Source: Burkholderia anthina (GTDB lineage Bacteria; Pseudomonadota; Gammaproteobacteria; Burkholderiales; Burkholderiaceae). From it: a stretch of DNA of 64,000 nt. Positions 39,523 to 48,365 of this stretch are shown in pieces. Position numbers and translations under genes: made by a program. The stretch is taken from the NCBI RefSeq assembly GCF_001547525.1, contig NZ_LNJP01000003.1, positions 1,178,001 to 1,242,000 on the forward strand, read 5' to 3'. The notes under the pieces are model-generated. The model ran no database searches, was not told the DNA's origin, and saw only the letters and a list, made by a program, of their open reading frames with translations. Position 1 is the stretch's first letter. Each line of letters begins with the position of its first letter.

Positions 39523-40770
39523 TCAGTATGCGACGTAAGGCGCAGACCCGCCTTCCGCCGAACGATCCAGACCAAAATAGATTGTCCGACCGTAAAAATA
39601 GGGCAGCCCGAGATCTAGCCAGGAGGACGATCCGAAGTGACCCGCGACGTCATTGAATGCATATGTCGAACTCCTCGAGAACAACGTATCTGCGTTTTCC
39701 ACGGACAGGGAAATCATGCTCACCGTGCCGTCGAGCCCAACCAGGGTCGCGGCATAAGTGGTCGTCGTTGACGGGCAATAGAATTGCGTGTTCCTGGTAC
39801 ACGTAATCTGCGACGAGTCATCGAAGAAATTCGCATTTGATCCGGTATCGAAGAACGCTGTGACTTTCCTGGAAAGGAATGCTCCCGGCACATCACCCGT
39901 CGTCGTCGACATCAGCTTCGTGGTGGCACCGAATGCATTGTTGCTTTGCGTGCCGATGCCAAAAATCAACGAACCCGTCGCGCTTTCCCGACCGTCTTCC
40001 GAAATCTGCGGCATTTGTACAATCACGCCGTTGTTGTCTACGGCAAATTGACCGACAGGATTGCTGATCTGTTGCGATAGCGGCACGGTGACTTGTTCGC
40101 AACTCGAGTTTCCGTCCGCGCACGCGTAGTAGTTGCTCAACGACGCGACCTTTACACAGGTTGCGCCGCAATCATAGGGCGCCGGGCCAATTCCAAGAAT
40201 GCCGTTTGCACCAAGAACCGTGGCCGAGTTCGCCGATTCATTCCCGTTTGTACAGGAACTTGGCACGTTGTCCGTTCCGAGATCGCCGATGATCTGCACC
40301 GGCAAGGAACTCGCACGTTCATCGCCAATGGCAAGATCAATCGTTCGAACCGTGCCCCACGTATAACTCGAAACGAACTTGCCGCACTCGGAAAGCGTCG
40401 CTCCGTCGCTCGTGGTTGTTTTAGGCAGACTGTCGATAACGCTCGGAATGGCATCACGTACGATCCGCAAGCCATACGATGCCGTGTCGACGAGCACATT
40501 GGACACCACCTGGCAACTTGACGTTCCGGGCGCACAAATCTTGATGTTGACGGTCGGAATGTTGACGACGCGTGCAACGCCTCGCGCAACCGTAATGATG
40601 GCGGTATTCCCAGTGTTGCCGTCCGATGTGCCAGAACTATTGGCGCCCGTTTCGCCGGAACCGGAATCGCCGCCGCCGCACGCGACGAGGAAAGCCGCCG
40701 AAACGGTCATCAAGCTGAATATGCCGAACCACCGGACGACCGTACGAAAAATGCTCATGATCATTTTCAT
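39523..40770 (-). CDS. DUF3443-family lipoprotein
   Basis: 415 residues. A lipoprotein signal peptide ends at FLVACGGG (lipobox LVAC) and is followed by a Ser/Gly/Thr-rich tether. The rest (VLVDTASYGLRIV, GILGIGPAPYDCGATC, VTAFFDTGSNANFFDDS) matches the DUF3443 family, typical of Burkholderia. The DTAS and DTGS strings look like the two active-site motifs of retroviral/pepsin-type aspartic proteases, a resemblance I note without knowing whether it is functional. It is always paired with DUF2844, as here, 5 bp away. Confidence 0.83.
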   Translation of the reverse strand: MKMIMSIFRTVVRWFGIFSLMTVSAAFLVACGGGDSGSGETGANSSGTSDGNTGNTAIITVARGVARVVNIPTVNIKICAPGTSSCQVVSNVLVDTASYGLRIVRDAIPSVIDSLPKTTTSDGATLSECGKFVSSYTWGTVRTIDLAIGDERASSLPVQIIGDLGTDNVPSSCTNGNESANSATVLGANGILGIGPAPYDCGATCVKVASLSNYYACADGNSSCEQVTVPLSQQISNPVGQFAVDNNGVIVQMPQISEDGRESATGSLIFGIGTQSNNAFGATTKLMSTTTGDVPGAFLSRKVTAFFDTGSNANFFDDSSQITCTRNTQFYCPSTTTTYAATLVGLDGTVSMISLSVENADTLFSRSSTYAFNDVAGHFGSSSWLDLGLPYFYGRTIYFGLDRSAEGGSAPYVAY

Positions 40771-40775
40771 CGGAG

Positions 40776-41267
40776 TTACAGGATATCGTTGCCGGTCAGG
40801 CCGGACGGAAGCGCGGGCGGCAACCAGGCTTGCCCGGAAAATGCCCCCATGTGCCCTCCTGTCTTGATCACGAGATTGCGCGTCGAAACGGATACCGGCG
40901 TACGCCAGCCACGACTTGCATGCGCGGCTTCCACGCCCGCCCTGTAATCGCGAAGATAATTGCCGAACACCGACGCGAGATCGGGAACCGTCGGCCCTTG
41001 CCACGCGACGCCGAAGACGATTCCGTCGCCCGATGTGTATTCGCGGATCACGGTTCCAGATTCGAGCGTGGATTCACGGACGATGTACACGGCGGGATTC
41101 GTCGTCAGGCCATCGGCCGCCCGATTCGCAGGCCGCATCACACGCACTTTCGCCGCATGATCGGCGGCGGACAGCGATAGCGGTGCGCCGCCCAGTTCGG
41201 CGTACGCATGGGGCGTTGCCCATCCCGCGATGAGCGCGGCGGCGTAAACACAGTTAATCGACCTCAC
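40776..41267 (-). CDS. DUF2844-family exported protein
   Basis: 163 residues starting with GTG at 41267 after GGGAGGGAGA. The signal peptide ends near TPHAYAEL. The mature part (LESGTVIREYTSGDGIVFGV, WQGPTVPDLASVFGNYL) fits the DUF2844 family, whose function is unknown. It is the first gene of a two-gene unit with the DUF3443 lipoprotein. A 32-bp inverted repeat shared with the TetR gene region lies about 146 bp upstream, so this pair may belong to the TetR regulon. Confidence 0.82.
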   Translation of the reverse strand: MRSINCVYAAALIAGWATPHAYAELGGAPLSLSAADHAAKVRVMRPANRAADGLTTNPAVYIVRESTLESGTVIREYTSGDGIVFGVAWQGPTVPDLASVFGNYLRDYRAGVEAAHASRGWRTPVSVSTRNLVIKTGGHMGAFSGQAWLPPALPSGLTGNDIL

Positions 41268-41412
41268 ATCTCCCTCCCCGGGTAACAGCCGCGTAAGACG
41301 GTTCGGGGCGCCCCTGCTGCGAGTTCGCTCCCTTGGGATCAAGTCACCCCCAACGCCGTCGTCGCCGAGAGCGGTAACCAGGCGCCCCGTGGGGGCCGGG
41401 CACAACATTTGG

Positions 41413-41444
41413 TGACATTAAACTCAATACTGATACGTTTGTCA
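41413..41444. promoter_or_regulatory. Candidate TetR operator, copy A
   Basis: Inverted repeat TGACATTAAACTCA-ATAC-TGATACGTTTGTCA, i.e. TGACA-N6-TCA-N4-TGA-N6-TGTCA. Copy B next to the TetR gene (48297) has the same geometry and agrees at 24 of 32 positions; likeness continues into CTCGAACA downstream of each. Copy A is inside the 429-bp gap between OmpW and the DUF2844 gene. Confidence 0.6.
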
Positions 41445-41696
41445 CTTATGCCGATAGAGCGCGTGCTCGAACATTTCCTAACGTCGGTGTCACATTCATC
41501 ATCGGCACCACGTGGGTCATATCCATCACTCGGGTTAGTCATCCTCAATGTTCCGGTCGCACTCGACGCATGTCGCGAGCAAGGATCACGAAACGTCCGC
41601 GGTCAGGTCATGCGCCGCTGAAACTCGACGGCGATCGTCACGTCGCTCGCAGGGCAGCACTGCAACATGCGTGCGACGTGTCCTGGCCAATGCGGT

Positions 41697-42422
41697 TCAG
41701 AAGCGGTATCCGACCGACAGGAACGTCACGATCGGATTGACCCGGAATTTGCTGGTGCTCGTGACCGTGCCGACGGATGAGCGGGTAGTGAGCGTGGCGC
41801 GCGTCGATACCCACGAATACGCCACCGACGCGTTGATCGACCAGTGAGAATCGATGTTGTAGGTCAGGCCGCCGTTGACGACGGGCGCGAAGGAATTGCT
41901 GAGTGATACGGATGTCGGCCCCTCGAGCGCTGTCCCGACGGTCGGCGAGAAATAGATCTGGCCGGTGGAAACGGGGTTGCTGAGCTTGATGTTGCTGAAC
42001 CACGTGTAGGTGACGCCGGCGCCCAGATACGGCCTGAACCGTGCATTCGGCTGACCGAAGTAGTAGTTGAAGATGATCGCCGGACTCCAGGCCCGCGCGG
42101 TCCCCAGCTCGCCGAAACCGCTGAGCGTACCTGCGCCGTTCAAGTGCCATGTCGGCGGAAAACCCATGACCGTCGTCGCCGCGATATGGTCGGTCAGGAA
42201 GTACGTTGCGGTCAGTCCGAACGTATCGCCGCTTGCGATCTCCCCACCGCTGCCGGTCATCACTTGTGACTGGCCGAGCGCATTGACGGTCAGCGGATCA
42301 GCCGACCCCTGCGGTGCAAAATGGGACCAGCCGGCATTGACTACCCACTGACCGGCTGATTGAGCATGCGCGCCAGAGATGGCGGCGACCAGTACGACGG
42401 TTCCTGCGCTGATTCGCTTCAC
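41697..42422 (-). CDS. OmpW-family outer-membrane channel
   Basis: 241 residues. GTG 42422 follows GGAGA; the signal peptide ends at SGAHAQ. Motifs FGLTATYFLTDHIAA, FRPYLGAGVTYTWF, APVVNGGLTYNIDSHWSI and the terminal aromatic VTFLSVGYRF are typical of the eight-stranded OmpW/AlkL barrel. This family lets small hydrophobic molecules cross the outer membrane. It is 101 bp after the acyl-CoA ligase on the same strand, so it probably admits the hydrophobic substrate of this catabolic operon. Confidence 0.87.
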   Translation of the reverse strand: MKRISAGTVVLVAAISGAHAQSAGQWVVNAGWSHFAPQGSADPLTVNALGQSQVMTGSGGEIASGDTFGLTATYFLTDHIAATTVMGFPPTWHLNGAGTLSGFGELGTARAWSPAIIFNYYFGQPNARFRPYLGAGVTYTWFSNIKLSNPVSTGQIYFSPTVGTALEGPTSVSLSNSFAPVVNGGLTYNIDSHWSINASVAYSWVSTRATLTTRSSVGTVTSTSKFRVNPIVTFLSVGYRF

Positions 42423-42523
42423 GATTGTCTCCAGATTTTGGACAAGAAAAATCCCGTTTTTATTCACTTCGTATTCCGAATTTATTTGCTTACGTCAACC
42501 CCAAACATTCCGAGCATCGACAA

Positions 42524-44485
42524 TCACTGATGTTCGGGTTCGACAGAAGTCGAAAAGGCAAACGGGAAGCGGCCCAGCACCGTATTGGTCTTCGCTATCT
42601 GCGCGCGATCGCTCAGCGCCACATGCAACGCGAGCCCGCGCGCCGGGTCGTCCACCATGCTCACCCGCGCACCCTCGACGCCGGCATCTTTCAGCGCGGA
42701 GATCAGTGCGTCGAACGTCTCCCATCGTTTGAGTTCGGGCTTGAAGATCTTGCCGACCGCCGTGAGCGGCATCGCATCGACGATATGAATCCGCTTCGGA
42801 ATCGCGGCACGCTCGCCGATCGAGCTGCGTATGAACGTGTCGAGCTCCGTCTCGGTTGCCATTGCGCCGGCTTTCAACTGCACGTAGGCGACCGGCAGCT
42901 CGCCTGCATGCACGTCGGGACGTCCGACTGCCGCGGCGATCTGCACTGCCGGGTGGCGGTGCAGCGGTTCCTCGATCGTCGCCGGATCGATGTTGTGCCC
43001 GCCCCGGATGATGAGCTCCTTGCGGCGCCCCGTGAGCCAGAAGTAGCCCTGCGCATCGCGCCGCGCGAGATCCCCGGTGTTGAGCCACTGCCGGCCGTCG
43101 CCGAGATCGAGCCACAGGCTCTTGTTCTGATCTTCCTGAAGGTAGCCCGCGAACACGTTCGGCCCTGAAATCGTCAGCACACCGACTTCGTTCTCGACGC
43201 AATCGCGCACGTAGCGGCCGGCGTCGTCGAGTATCACCGCCTTCATCATCTGGCCGGGGATGCGCAAACCGATCGAACCGAGACGCCGTTCACCGCCTGG
43301 CGGATTGACGCTGCTCACGCATGCGCCCTCGGTGAGCCCGTAACCTTCGAGAATCCGGACCCCGGTGCGATCCTGGAACGTACGGAATACTTCCACGGGC
43401 ATCGGCGCGGCGCCGCAGAGCCCATACTCGAGCGAGTCGATATTCCGGCCGTCGACGGGCACGTCGAGCAATGCCGAATACAAGGTCGGCACCGCGCTGA
43501 AGAAGTTGATCCTGTGGTGCTCGACGATTTCCCAGAACCGTTTGACAACGCCGTCGCCGCGATAGCCCTGTGGCGTACCCAGCACCACATGTGCGCCGCG
43601 CGAGAACGGCACCAGGCCCGTTGCCAGCACGGCATTGACATGGAACAGCGGCAGTCCGCAGAAAACGGTCTTGCCCGGGCCCATCCCGGCGCCGACGACC
43701 TGCCCGACGCTCCACGCATTGGCCACCTCGTTGCCGTGCCGGCGAATCGCGATTTTCGGCAACCCCGTCGTGCCGCCCGTGCAGAAGTAGGACGATATGT
43801 CGTCGGCTTCGAAACGCCGGGGGATCAGCAGCGAATCGCCGGATTCACGCGACATCGCACGGTCGAAATCGTGGATCTCGATGTGGCGAGGAACGGCGCC
43901 GCGCACGCCCGCGCGCCCGTGCAACTGCTTGCATTCGCGACGCTGCATCGCGCGTGCGGCCATTCGGCGCCACCCCTGCACGCGCTCGGCCAGATCGATC
44001 AGGACGAGGCTTTGCAGCGACGGCACCTGGCTCAGGACGGGATGGATCTTCGACCAGATATCCGTTCCCGGAAAGGGCGCCAGCGTCACCAGCACTTTTG
44101 CGTTTGCGGCCTTGAGCAGCGATGCGATCGCCGGCCCCTCCAGCAACGGATTGATTGCGCATACGATCCCGGCCGCTTCGCCGCCCCAGATGACGAAATG
44201 CGTCTCCGGCAAGTTCGGCAGCACGTAGGCGACCACCGAGTGGCGATCGATGCCCAGGCGCGAAAACAGGTTCGCGGCGCGGGTGATATCCCGCAGAAGC
44301 GCCGAATAGGTCCAGCGCAATGGCTTGCGATGATCGTCGGCGCGCAGGAAAAACGACAAGGCCGGCGCACTCGGGTCGATCGCCGCACCACGGCCGATCA
44401 TCTCGTAAGTGCTGGCCGGGAGGTCGTCGGGCGGCCCCTGGTTTTCGATCCGAAGCACGTCCGCTTCGGTTGCGATGGCGTTCAT
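42524..44485 (-). CDS. AMP-forming acyl-CoA ligase of the aromatic-catabolism operon
   Basis: 653 residues. Adenylation motif YFCTGGTTGLPKIAIRRHGN, TEGACVSSVNPPGGERRLGS, the hinge at TGDLARRDAQGYFWLTGRRK and a catalytic lysine in LTAVGKIFKPELKRW. It is longer than most (about 550), mainly through an insertion near residues 165-210 and a C-terminal extension (KDAGVEGARVSMVDD onward). The start ATGA overlaps the stop of the FAH-family gene. It activates a carboxylic acid, possibly a ring-cleavage product or side chain, as its CoA ester. Confidence 0.85.
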   Translation of the reverse strand: MNAIATEADVLRIENQGPPDDLPASTYEMIGRGAAIDPSAPALSFFLRADDHRKPLRWTYSALLRDITRAANLFSRLGIDRHSVVAYVLPNLPETHFVIWGGEAAGIVCAINPLLEGPAIASLLKAANAKVLVTLAPFPGTDIWSKIHPVLSQVPSLQSLVLIDLAERVQGWRRMAARAMQRRECKQLHGRAGVRGAVPRHIEIHDFDRAMSRESGDSLLIPRRFEADDISSYFCTGGTTGLPKIAIRRHGNEVANAWSVGQVVGAGMGPGKTVFCGLPLFHVNAVLATGLVPFSRGAHVVLGTPQGYRGDGVVKRFWEIVEHHRINFFSAVPTLYSALLDVPVDGRNIDSLEYGLCGAAPMPVEVFRTFQDRTGVRILEGYGLTEGACVSSVNPPGGERRLGSIGLRIPGQMMKAVILDDAGRYVRDCVENEVGVLTISGPNVFAGYLQEDQNKSLWLDLGDGRQWLNTGDLARRDAQGYFWLTGRRKELIIRGGHNIDPATIEEPLHRHPAVQIAAAVGRPDVHAGELPVAYVQLKAGAMATETELDTFIRSSIGERAAIPKRIHIVDAMPLTAVGKIFKPELKRWETFDALISALKDAGVEGARVSMVDDPARGLALHVALSDRAQIAKTNTVLGRFPFAFSTSVEPEHQ

Positions 44486-45438
44486 GCGCGCTCGTCCACG
44501 ATTCGGTTGCGTTGCACACCGAGGTCGATCGCCCCGTCCGTGCTCCGGATCCGTGCTTCGACCAGATCCCCGGCCTTCAGGTACTGCGGGCGAGCGGCCT
44601 GAACCTTCGCGAACATCCGCCACTTCATGTGCTCGGGCAGCAACGCGGCAATCCGTTGCTTCGCCGGCGACGGAATGCTGAGCGCGCATCCGGACGGCGT
44701 GCCCGTTGCAAGCAAGTCACCGGCGTTCAGATCCTGAACACCCGAAAGCTCCGTGAGCGTTTCGGCCGGACCGTACACGAGGTTCCCGGTCGAATCGCTC
44801 TGCCGCACTTCCCCGTTCACGGTCAGTGTCAGTGTCAGCGCGCGCAGCCGCGCGATATCGCCGGCCTCCAGCAGGCACAGATACGGCCCGACCGGCCCGA
44901 ACGTTCGATAGCTTTTCCCCTTGTAAAACTGCATTTGGGGAATCTGGATATCGCGTGCGGAATAGTCGTTGACGATCACGAGGCCAGCCACGTACTCGTG
45001 CAGGTTCTTGTCCGTGATGGCTTGCCGAGACGTGATATCGCGGCGAAGCACGAGCCCCAGTTCGATCTCGTAGTCGAGAAACCGCACATGTTGCGGCCGG
45101 ATGACGTCGGAATCGGCGGCGACGATGCAACTGGTCGCCTTCGTGAAGATCATGTTGAACGACTTCGCGTCCGGGTTCATGCCGGACTCGATCATGTGCT
45201 GGCGATAGTTCGCGCCCTGGCAAACGAACCGTTGATTGCGCGTGACCGGCGACAGCCACTCGACGTCCGACTCGGAAATCGTTTCTCCATCGAGCGCGGC
45301 GAGTTCATCGATCCGATGGGCTCGCACGAATTCGCCGGTCGTCGGGTAGTCGCCCGGTATCGGCGTGATCCGGTGATGCCTCACCACGCCCCATTGGGCG
45401 CGCCCCTGATGCCGGTAGTGCAAGACGTGCAATGCCAT
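44482..45438 (-). CDS. Fumarylacetoacetate hydrolase-family protein
   Basis: 318 residues. The metal-binding pattern E-x-E in DYEIELGLVLRRDI, the NDYSARDIQ motif, KGKSYRTFGPVGPYL and GDLLATGTPSGCA match FAH-family hydrolases and decarboxylases, which cleave C-C bonds in beta-diketo ring-cleavage products. Downstream of an extradiol-type dioxygenase it would split the ring-opened intermediate. It overlaps the ligase start (ATGA) and is 36 bp after the VOC gene. Confidence 0.86.
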   Translation of the reverse strand: MALHVLHYRHQGRAQWGVVRHHRITPIPGDYPTTGEFVRAHRIDELAALDGETISESDVEWLSPVTRNQRFVCQGANYRQHMIESGMNPDAKSFNMIFTKATSCIVAADSDVIRPQHVRFLDYEIELGLVLRRDITSRQAITDKNLHEYVAGLVIVNDYSARDIQIPQMQFYKGKSYRTFGPVGPYLCLLEAGDIARLRALTLTLTVNGEVRQSDSTGNLVYGPAETLTELSGVQDLNAGDLLATGTPSGCALSIPSPAKQRIAALLPEHMKWRMFAKVQAARPQYLKAGDLVEARIRSTDGAIDLGVQRNRIVDERA

Positions 45439-45474
45439 GAAGATGCCTCGAACAGGTCTGAGTGAAGATGAAGG

Positions 45475-46545
45475 TCACGCAAACAGCTTCGCGAGCGTGC
45501 GCAGCTTCGCGAACGTGACGTCCGGACTGGTCCGGAGGTTTCGGATGAGCGACGCGATGCTCGCGGCAGTGATCTTCGGTTTGGTGAAGCTGCGCGGCAT
45601 CCGGGGGCCCCATTGCGACATCGCTTCACGGCTGACTTCGTGGATGCCCGTCGCCACGTCCGCCGTGAACATGTCCCCATCGCAATAGTGTTCGTGCTTG
45701 TCGCCCCACGGGTCCTGCCAATAGTCGAAGACCTGGCTGCCGAGAATGTGGCGCCCCATTCCCCATGCGTGCGTCCATCCTCTTTCGCTCAGCACACGCT
45801 GCCCGACCCCCACGGCATCCGCGTCAACCAGCTCGAATGCCGAGTGGCTGTACAGCGCTGCGAACCCCTGTGCCAATGCCAGGGTATGGTGATCGGCGGG
45901 CGTCGCCCCGCGATCGAGTCGCAGGAACGCGACGGCGGGCGAGCCATCCGGCAACACCTGAACGTCGCTCGGGATGAAGCCGAAGTGAGACGTGTACCAC
46001 GCGCAGGTCGCCTGGAAATCGGCGAGTTCGAGCACGACATGACCGAGGCGAATCACTTCCGGCACTTCCAGCGGCGGACGCTGGGTATCGTTCACGCGAA
46101 CGATGGAATCGGGCGAGTTGAACGGTAACGCCGACCGGTGCGGCAGGGCGCCGGCCCGCGCTTGTCCCGCGACTGCGTCGACACGAAAACCCGACGGATC
46201 GACGAGCGTGACGCGATGCCCGCCACCGGGCCACGGCGACGGCTCCACGTCCGACGCGCCCGGCACGTCGGCAAGCTTTCGCAGTGCGTCGATGCCGTCG
46301 ACTTCGAGCCCGAAGCCGACGAAGCGGTTTTTTTCAGCCCGCCGGACGACGTAGCAGAACGGTGTGGCGGCCGTGCTCCGAAGGAACAGATGGTCGCCGT
46401 CACGGGATACCGTCCGCAGGCCGAAATCGTTGAGAAATCGTTCGGCCCGCTCGAGATCGGGACGCTCGAACATCAGATAGGAAAGCGCCCGGGCCTTCGT
46501 CGTCGGCTGGGGGCTCCGTGCGGGTTGTGCAGTAGTGAGCTTCAT
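45475..46545 (-). CDS. Two-domain VOC protein, extradiol dioxygenase-like
   Basis: 356 residues with two vicinal oxygen chelate domains (about 28-145 and 170-300). Candidate metal ligands are His in IRLGHVVLEL, His in ADHHTLALAQ and Glu in KHEHYCDGD. This is the layout of type I extradiol ring-cleavage dioxygenases such as 2,3-dihydroxybiphenyl dioxygenase. GAGG precedes ATG 46545. It sits 7 bp after the flavin monooxygenase, so hydroxylation and ring cleavage probably follow each other. Confidence 0.84.
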   Translation of the reverse strand: MKLTTAQPARSPQPTTKARALSYLMFERPDLERAERFLNDFGLRTVSRDGDHLFLRSTAATPFCYVVRRAEKNRFVGFGLEVDGIDALRKLADVPGASDVEPSPWPGGGHRVTLVDPSGFRVDAVAGQARAGALPHRSALPFNSPDSIVRVNDTQRPPLEVPEVIRLGHVVLELADFQATCAWYTSHFGFIPSDVQVLPDGSPAVAFLRLDRGATPADHHTLALAQGFAALYSHSAFELVDADAVGVGQRVLSERGWTHAWGMGRHILGSQVFDYWQDPWGDKHEHYCDGDMFTADVATGIHEVSREAMSQWGPRMPRSFTKPKITAASIASLIRNLRTSPDVTFAKLRTLAKLFA

Positions 46546-46552
46546 GGGGGCC

Positions 46553-48265
46553 TCAGGAAATCGGCTGGGCAATGTGATCGGTCAGCGACGACAACGACGT
46601 GCGCGCACCAAGCAACCGCAGGGATTCGAGAACGAGACGGGTCGAGTCGGCTACCGGGCCTTCGTGCAGGACCGTTTTGTCCGGCCGAATCACGGCCGCC
46701 CAGCCGAACCGCACGACACCCGGCATGAACGTACCGTCCAGGTCTTCCCATCCGTCGTTGTCGATGCGATGAAGGCGCTGCCCGCGGTGCACGACCCGCA
46801 CCACGACGCCACCCGCCGCAATGAACGCGGCTCGTGCGCCGGCGTCGAGCTCGACGCCTGGGTCCCGTCCGAATCCGATCAACGCGAGACCGCTACCGAA
46901 CACGTCGTCGCTCAGGCGGATCGCGCCATCGTGCTTGCGCAGCCATCCCTGCGGCAGCGCCGCGCCGCGTACGAGCCGCGTGGATGAATGGCCGGGGACG
47001 AACAGACCGCTCCGGAACGCATTCTTCGGCTTGATTCCGAGCTCGTCGAAGTGATTCCGCAGCGGCGGAACGAGCCGTGTCAATCGCATCAGACCATGCG
47101 TGAACAACGCGATCCCGGCATTTCGCGGCATCACGAGCTTCCCCATGAATTTCGCGACGCCGATCATCGCCTTCGCGTGCGGCCGGCGTTCCAGATCGTA
47201 GGAGTCCAGAATTTTCTGGGTTGCGTGGCCTTTGACGACCCACGCCAGTTTCCAGCCGAGATTTGCGGCATCGCGCAGACCGGCGACGAGCCCCTGGCCG
47301 ACGAACGGCGGAGTGATATGGGCGGCGTCGCCCGCGAGAAAAACGCGCCCTTTGCTGAACGTCGTGACGGTTCGGGCATGAAAACGGTACACGGCCTTGC
47401 GTTCGATCACCATGTCCTCGATGCCGCCCCACGGCGCGAGCAGTTCGCGGATGCGTTCGTCGGATTCCATCTCCTCTCGCGTCTCGCCGGGATGGAGCAT
47501 GAATTCCCAACGCTCACGCCCGCCGGGAGCGGTCATATGCGGCGTCGGCCGCCGGTGGTCACAGATGAACTCGACATGGTCGATGGGTCGACGCACGTTT
47601 CGCGCGTCGACAATCAACCAGTCTTCCGCGAACGTCTTGCCTTTGAAATCCTGTCCGATCAACTGGCGCACGATCGAACTGGCACCATCGGCACCGACGA
47701 CGTAGCGAGCGCGCACGACGTGCCGCGCGCCCTGCCCGCCGTCGAGCGTGGCGGCGACGTGATCGGCGTGCTCGTCGAGCGAGACGAGCGTCACACCCAG
47801 CGCCATTCGGGCGGTGCGGTGCGCGGCCAGTCGGGCACGCAAGCATCGCTCCAGGTCCGGTTGATAGAACGTCACGAGCTTCGGATGGCCATCGACGCTC
47901 CCCAGCGTATTGATGCGTCCGAACTCGCCGAACCAGGGAGAGCGCATCCGGACGTACGGGATCGCCACCGTATCGAGGTCGGCTTCGTTCACCCCGATGT
48001 ACTGCAGGATGCGAAGCGCGTCGTTGTCGAGCGCGATCGCACGCGGCGCCATGAAGATCTCCGCCGCCCGGTCGACGACAAGCACACGCACGCCATCCCG
48101 GCCAAGAAGCGCGCCGATCGCCGCGCCGACGGGGCCGCAGCCCACCACCAGCACGTCTACATCCGATGGCAAGTCGCGGCCGCCGGCACAGCTCGCGTTG
48201 TCGTTGCCTTCATGGACGCCCGGCTCGCACGTCAGTTTTGTCTCCACCACCGTTCCGTCTCCCAT
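46553..48265 (-). CDS. FAD-dependent aromatic hydroxylase (MhpA-like)
   Basis: 570 residues, a class A flavoprotein monooxygenase. FAD dinucleotide motif VVGCGPVGAAIGALLGRDG, the DG motif VVGADGASSIVRQ and GD motif FLAGDAAHITPPFVGQGLV are intact. The length and C-terminal thioredoxin-like domain fit MhpA/PheA-type hydroxylases, which add an ortho hydroxyl to phenolic acids with NADH. It is the first gene of the operon and starts 31 bp from the TetR operator (48297-48328), so it is under direct repression. Confidence 0.87.
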   Translation of the reverse strand: MGDGTVVETKLTCEPGVHEGNDNASCAGGRDLPSDVDVLVVGCGPVGAAIGALLGRDGVRVLVVDRAAEIFMAPRAIALDNDALRILQYIGVNEADLDTVAIPYVRMRSPWFGEFGRINTLGSVDGHPKLVTFYQPDLERCLRARLAAHRTARMALGVTLVSLDEHADHVAATLDGGQGARHVVRARYVVGADGASSIVRQLIGQDFKGKTFAEDWLIVDARNVRRPIDHVEFICDHRRPTPHMTAPGGRERWEFMLHPGETREEMESDERIRELLAPWGGIEDMVIERKAVYRFHARTVTTFSKGRVFLAGDAAHITPPFVGQGLVAGLRDAANLGWKLAWVVKGHATQKILDSYDLERRPHAKAMIGVAKFMGKLVMPRNAGIALFTHGLMRLTRLVPPLRNHFDELGIKPKNAFRSGLFVPGHSSTRLVRGAALPQGWLRKHDGAIRLSDDVFGSGLALIGFGRDPGVELDAGARAAFIAAGGVVVRVVHRGQRLHRIDNDGWEDLDGTFMPGVVRFGWAAVIRPDKTVLHEGPVADSTRLVLESLRLLGARTSLSSLTDHIAQPIS

Positions 48266-48296
48266 TCTCGGGACTGGCCACTGCCGGCCGTCCTGA

Positions 48297-48328
48297 TGAC
48301 ATTAAAGTCATAATTGATAACTTTGTCA
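48297..48328. promoter_or_regulatory. Candidate TetR operator, copy B
   Basis: TGACATTAAAGTCA-TAAT-TGATAACTTTGTCA in the 100-bp divergent gap between the hydroxylase and the TetR gene. It is a 32-bp inverted repeat with the same half-sites as copy A at 41413. A TetR dimer bound here would block both promoters. Confidence 0.65.
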
Positions 48329-48365
48329 ATTTTGACGTTCGAACGTATACTCGAACACCGAAACC

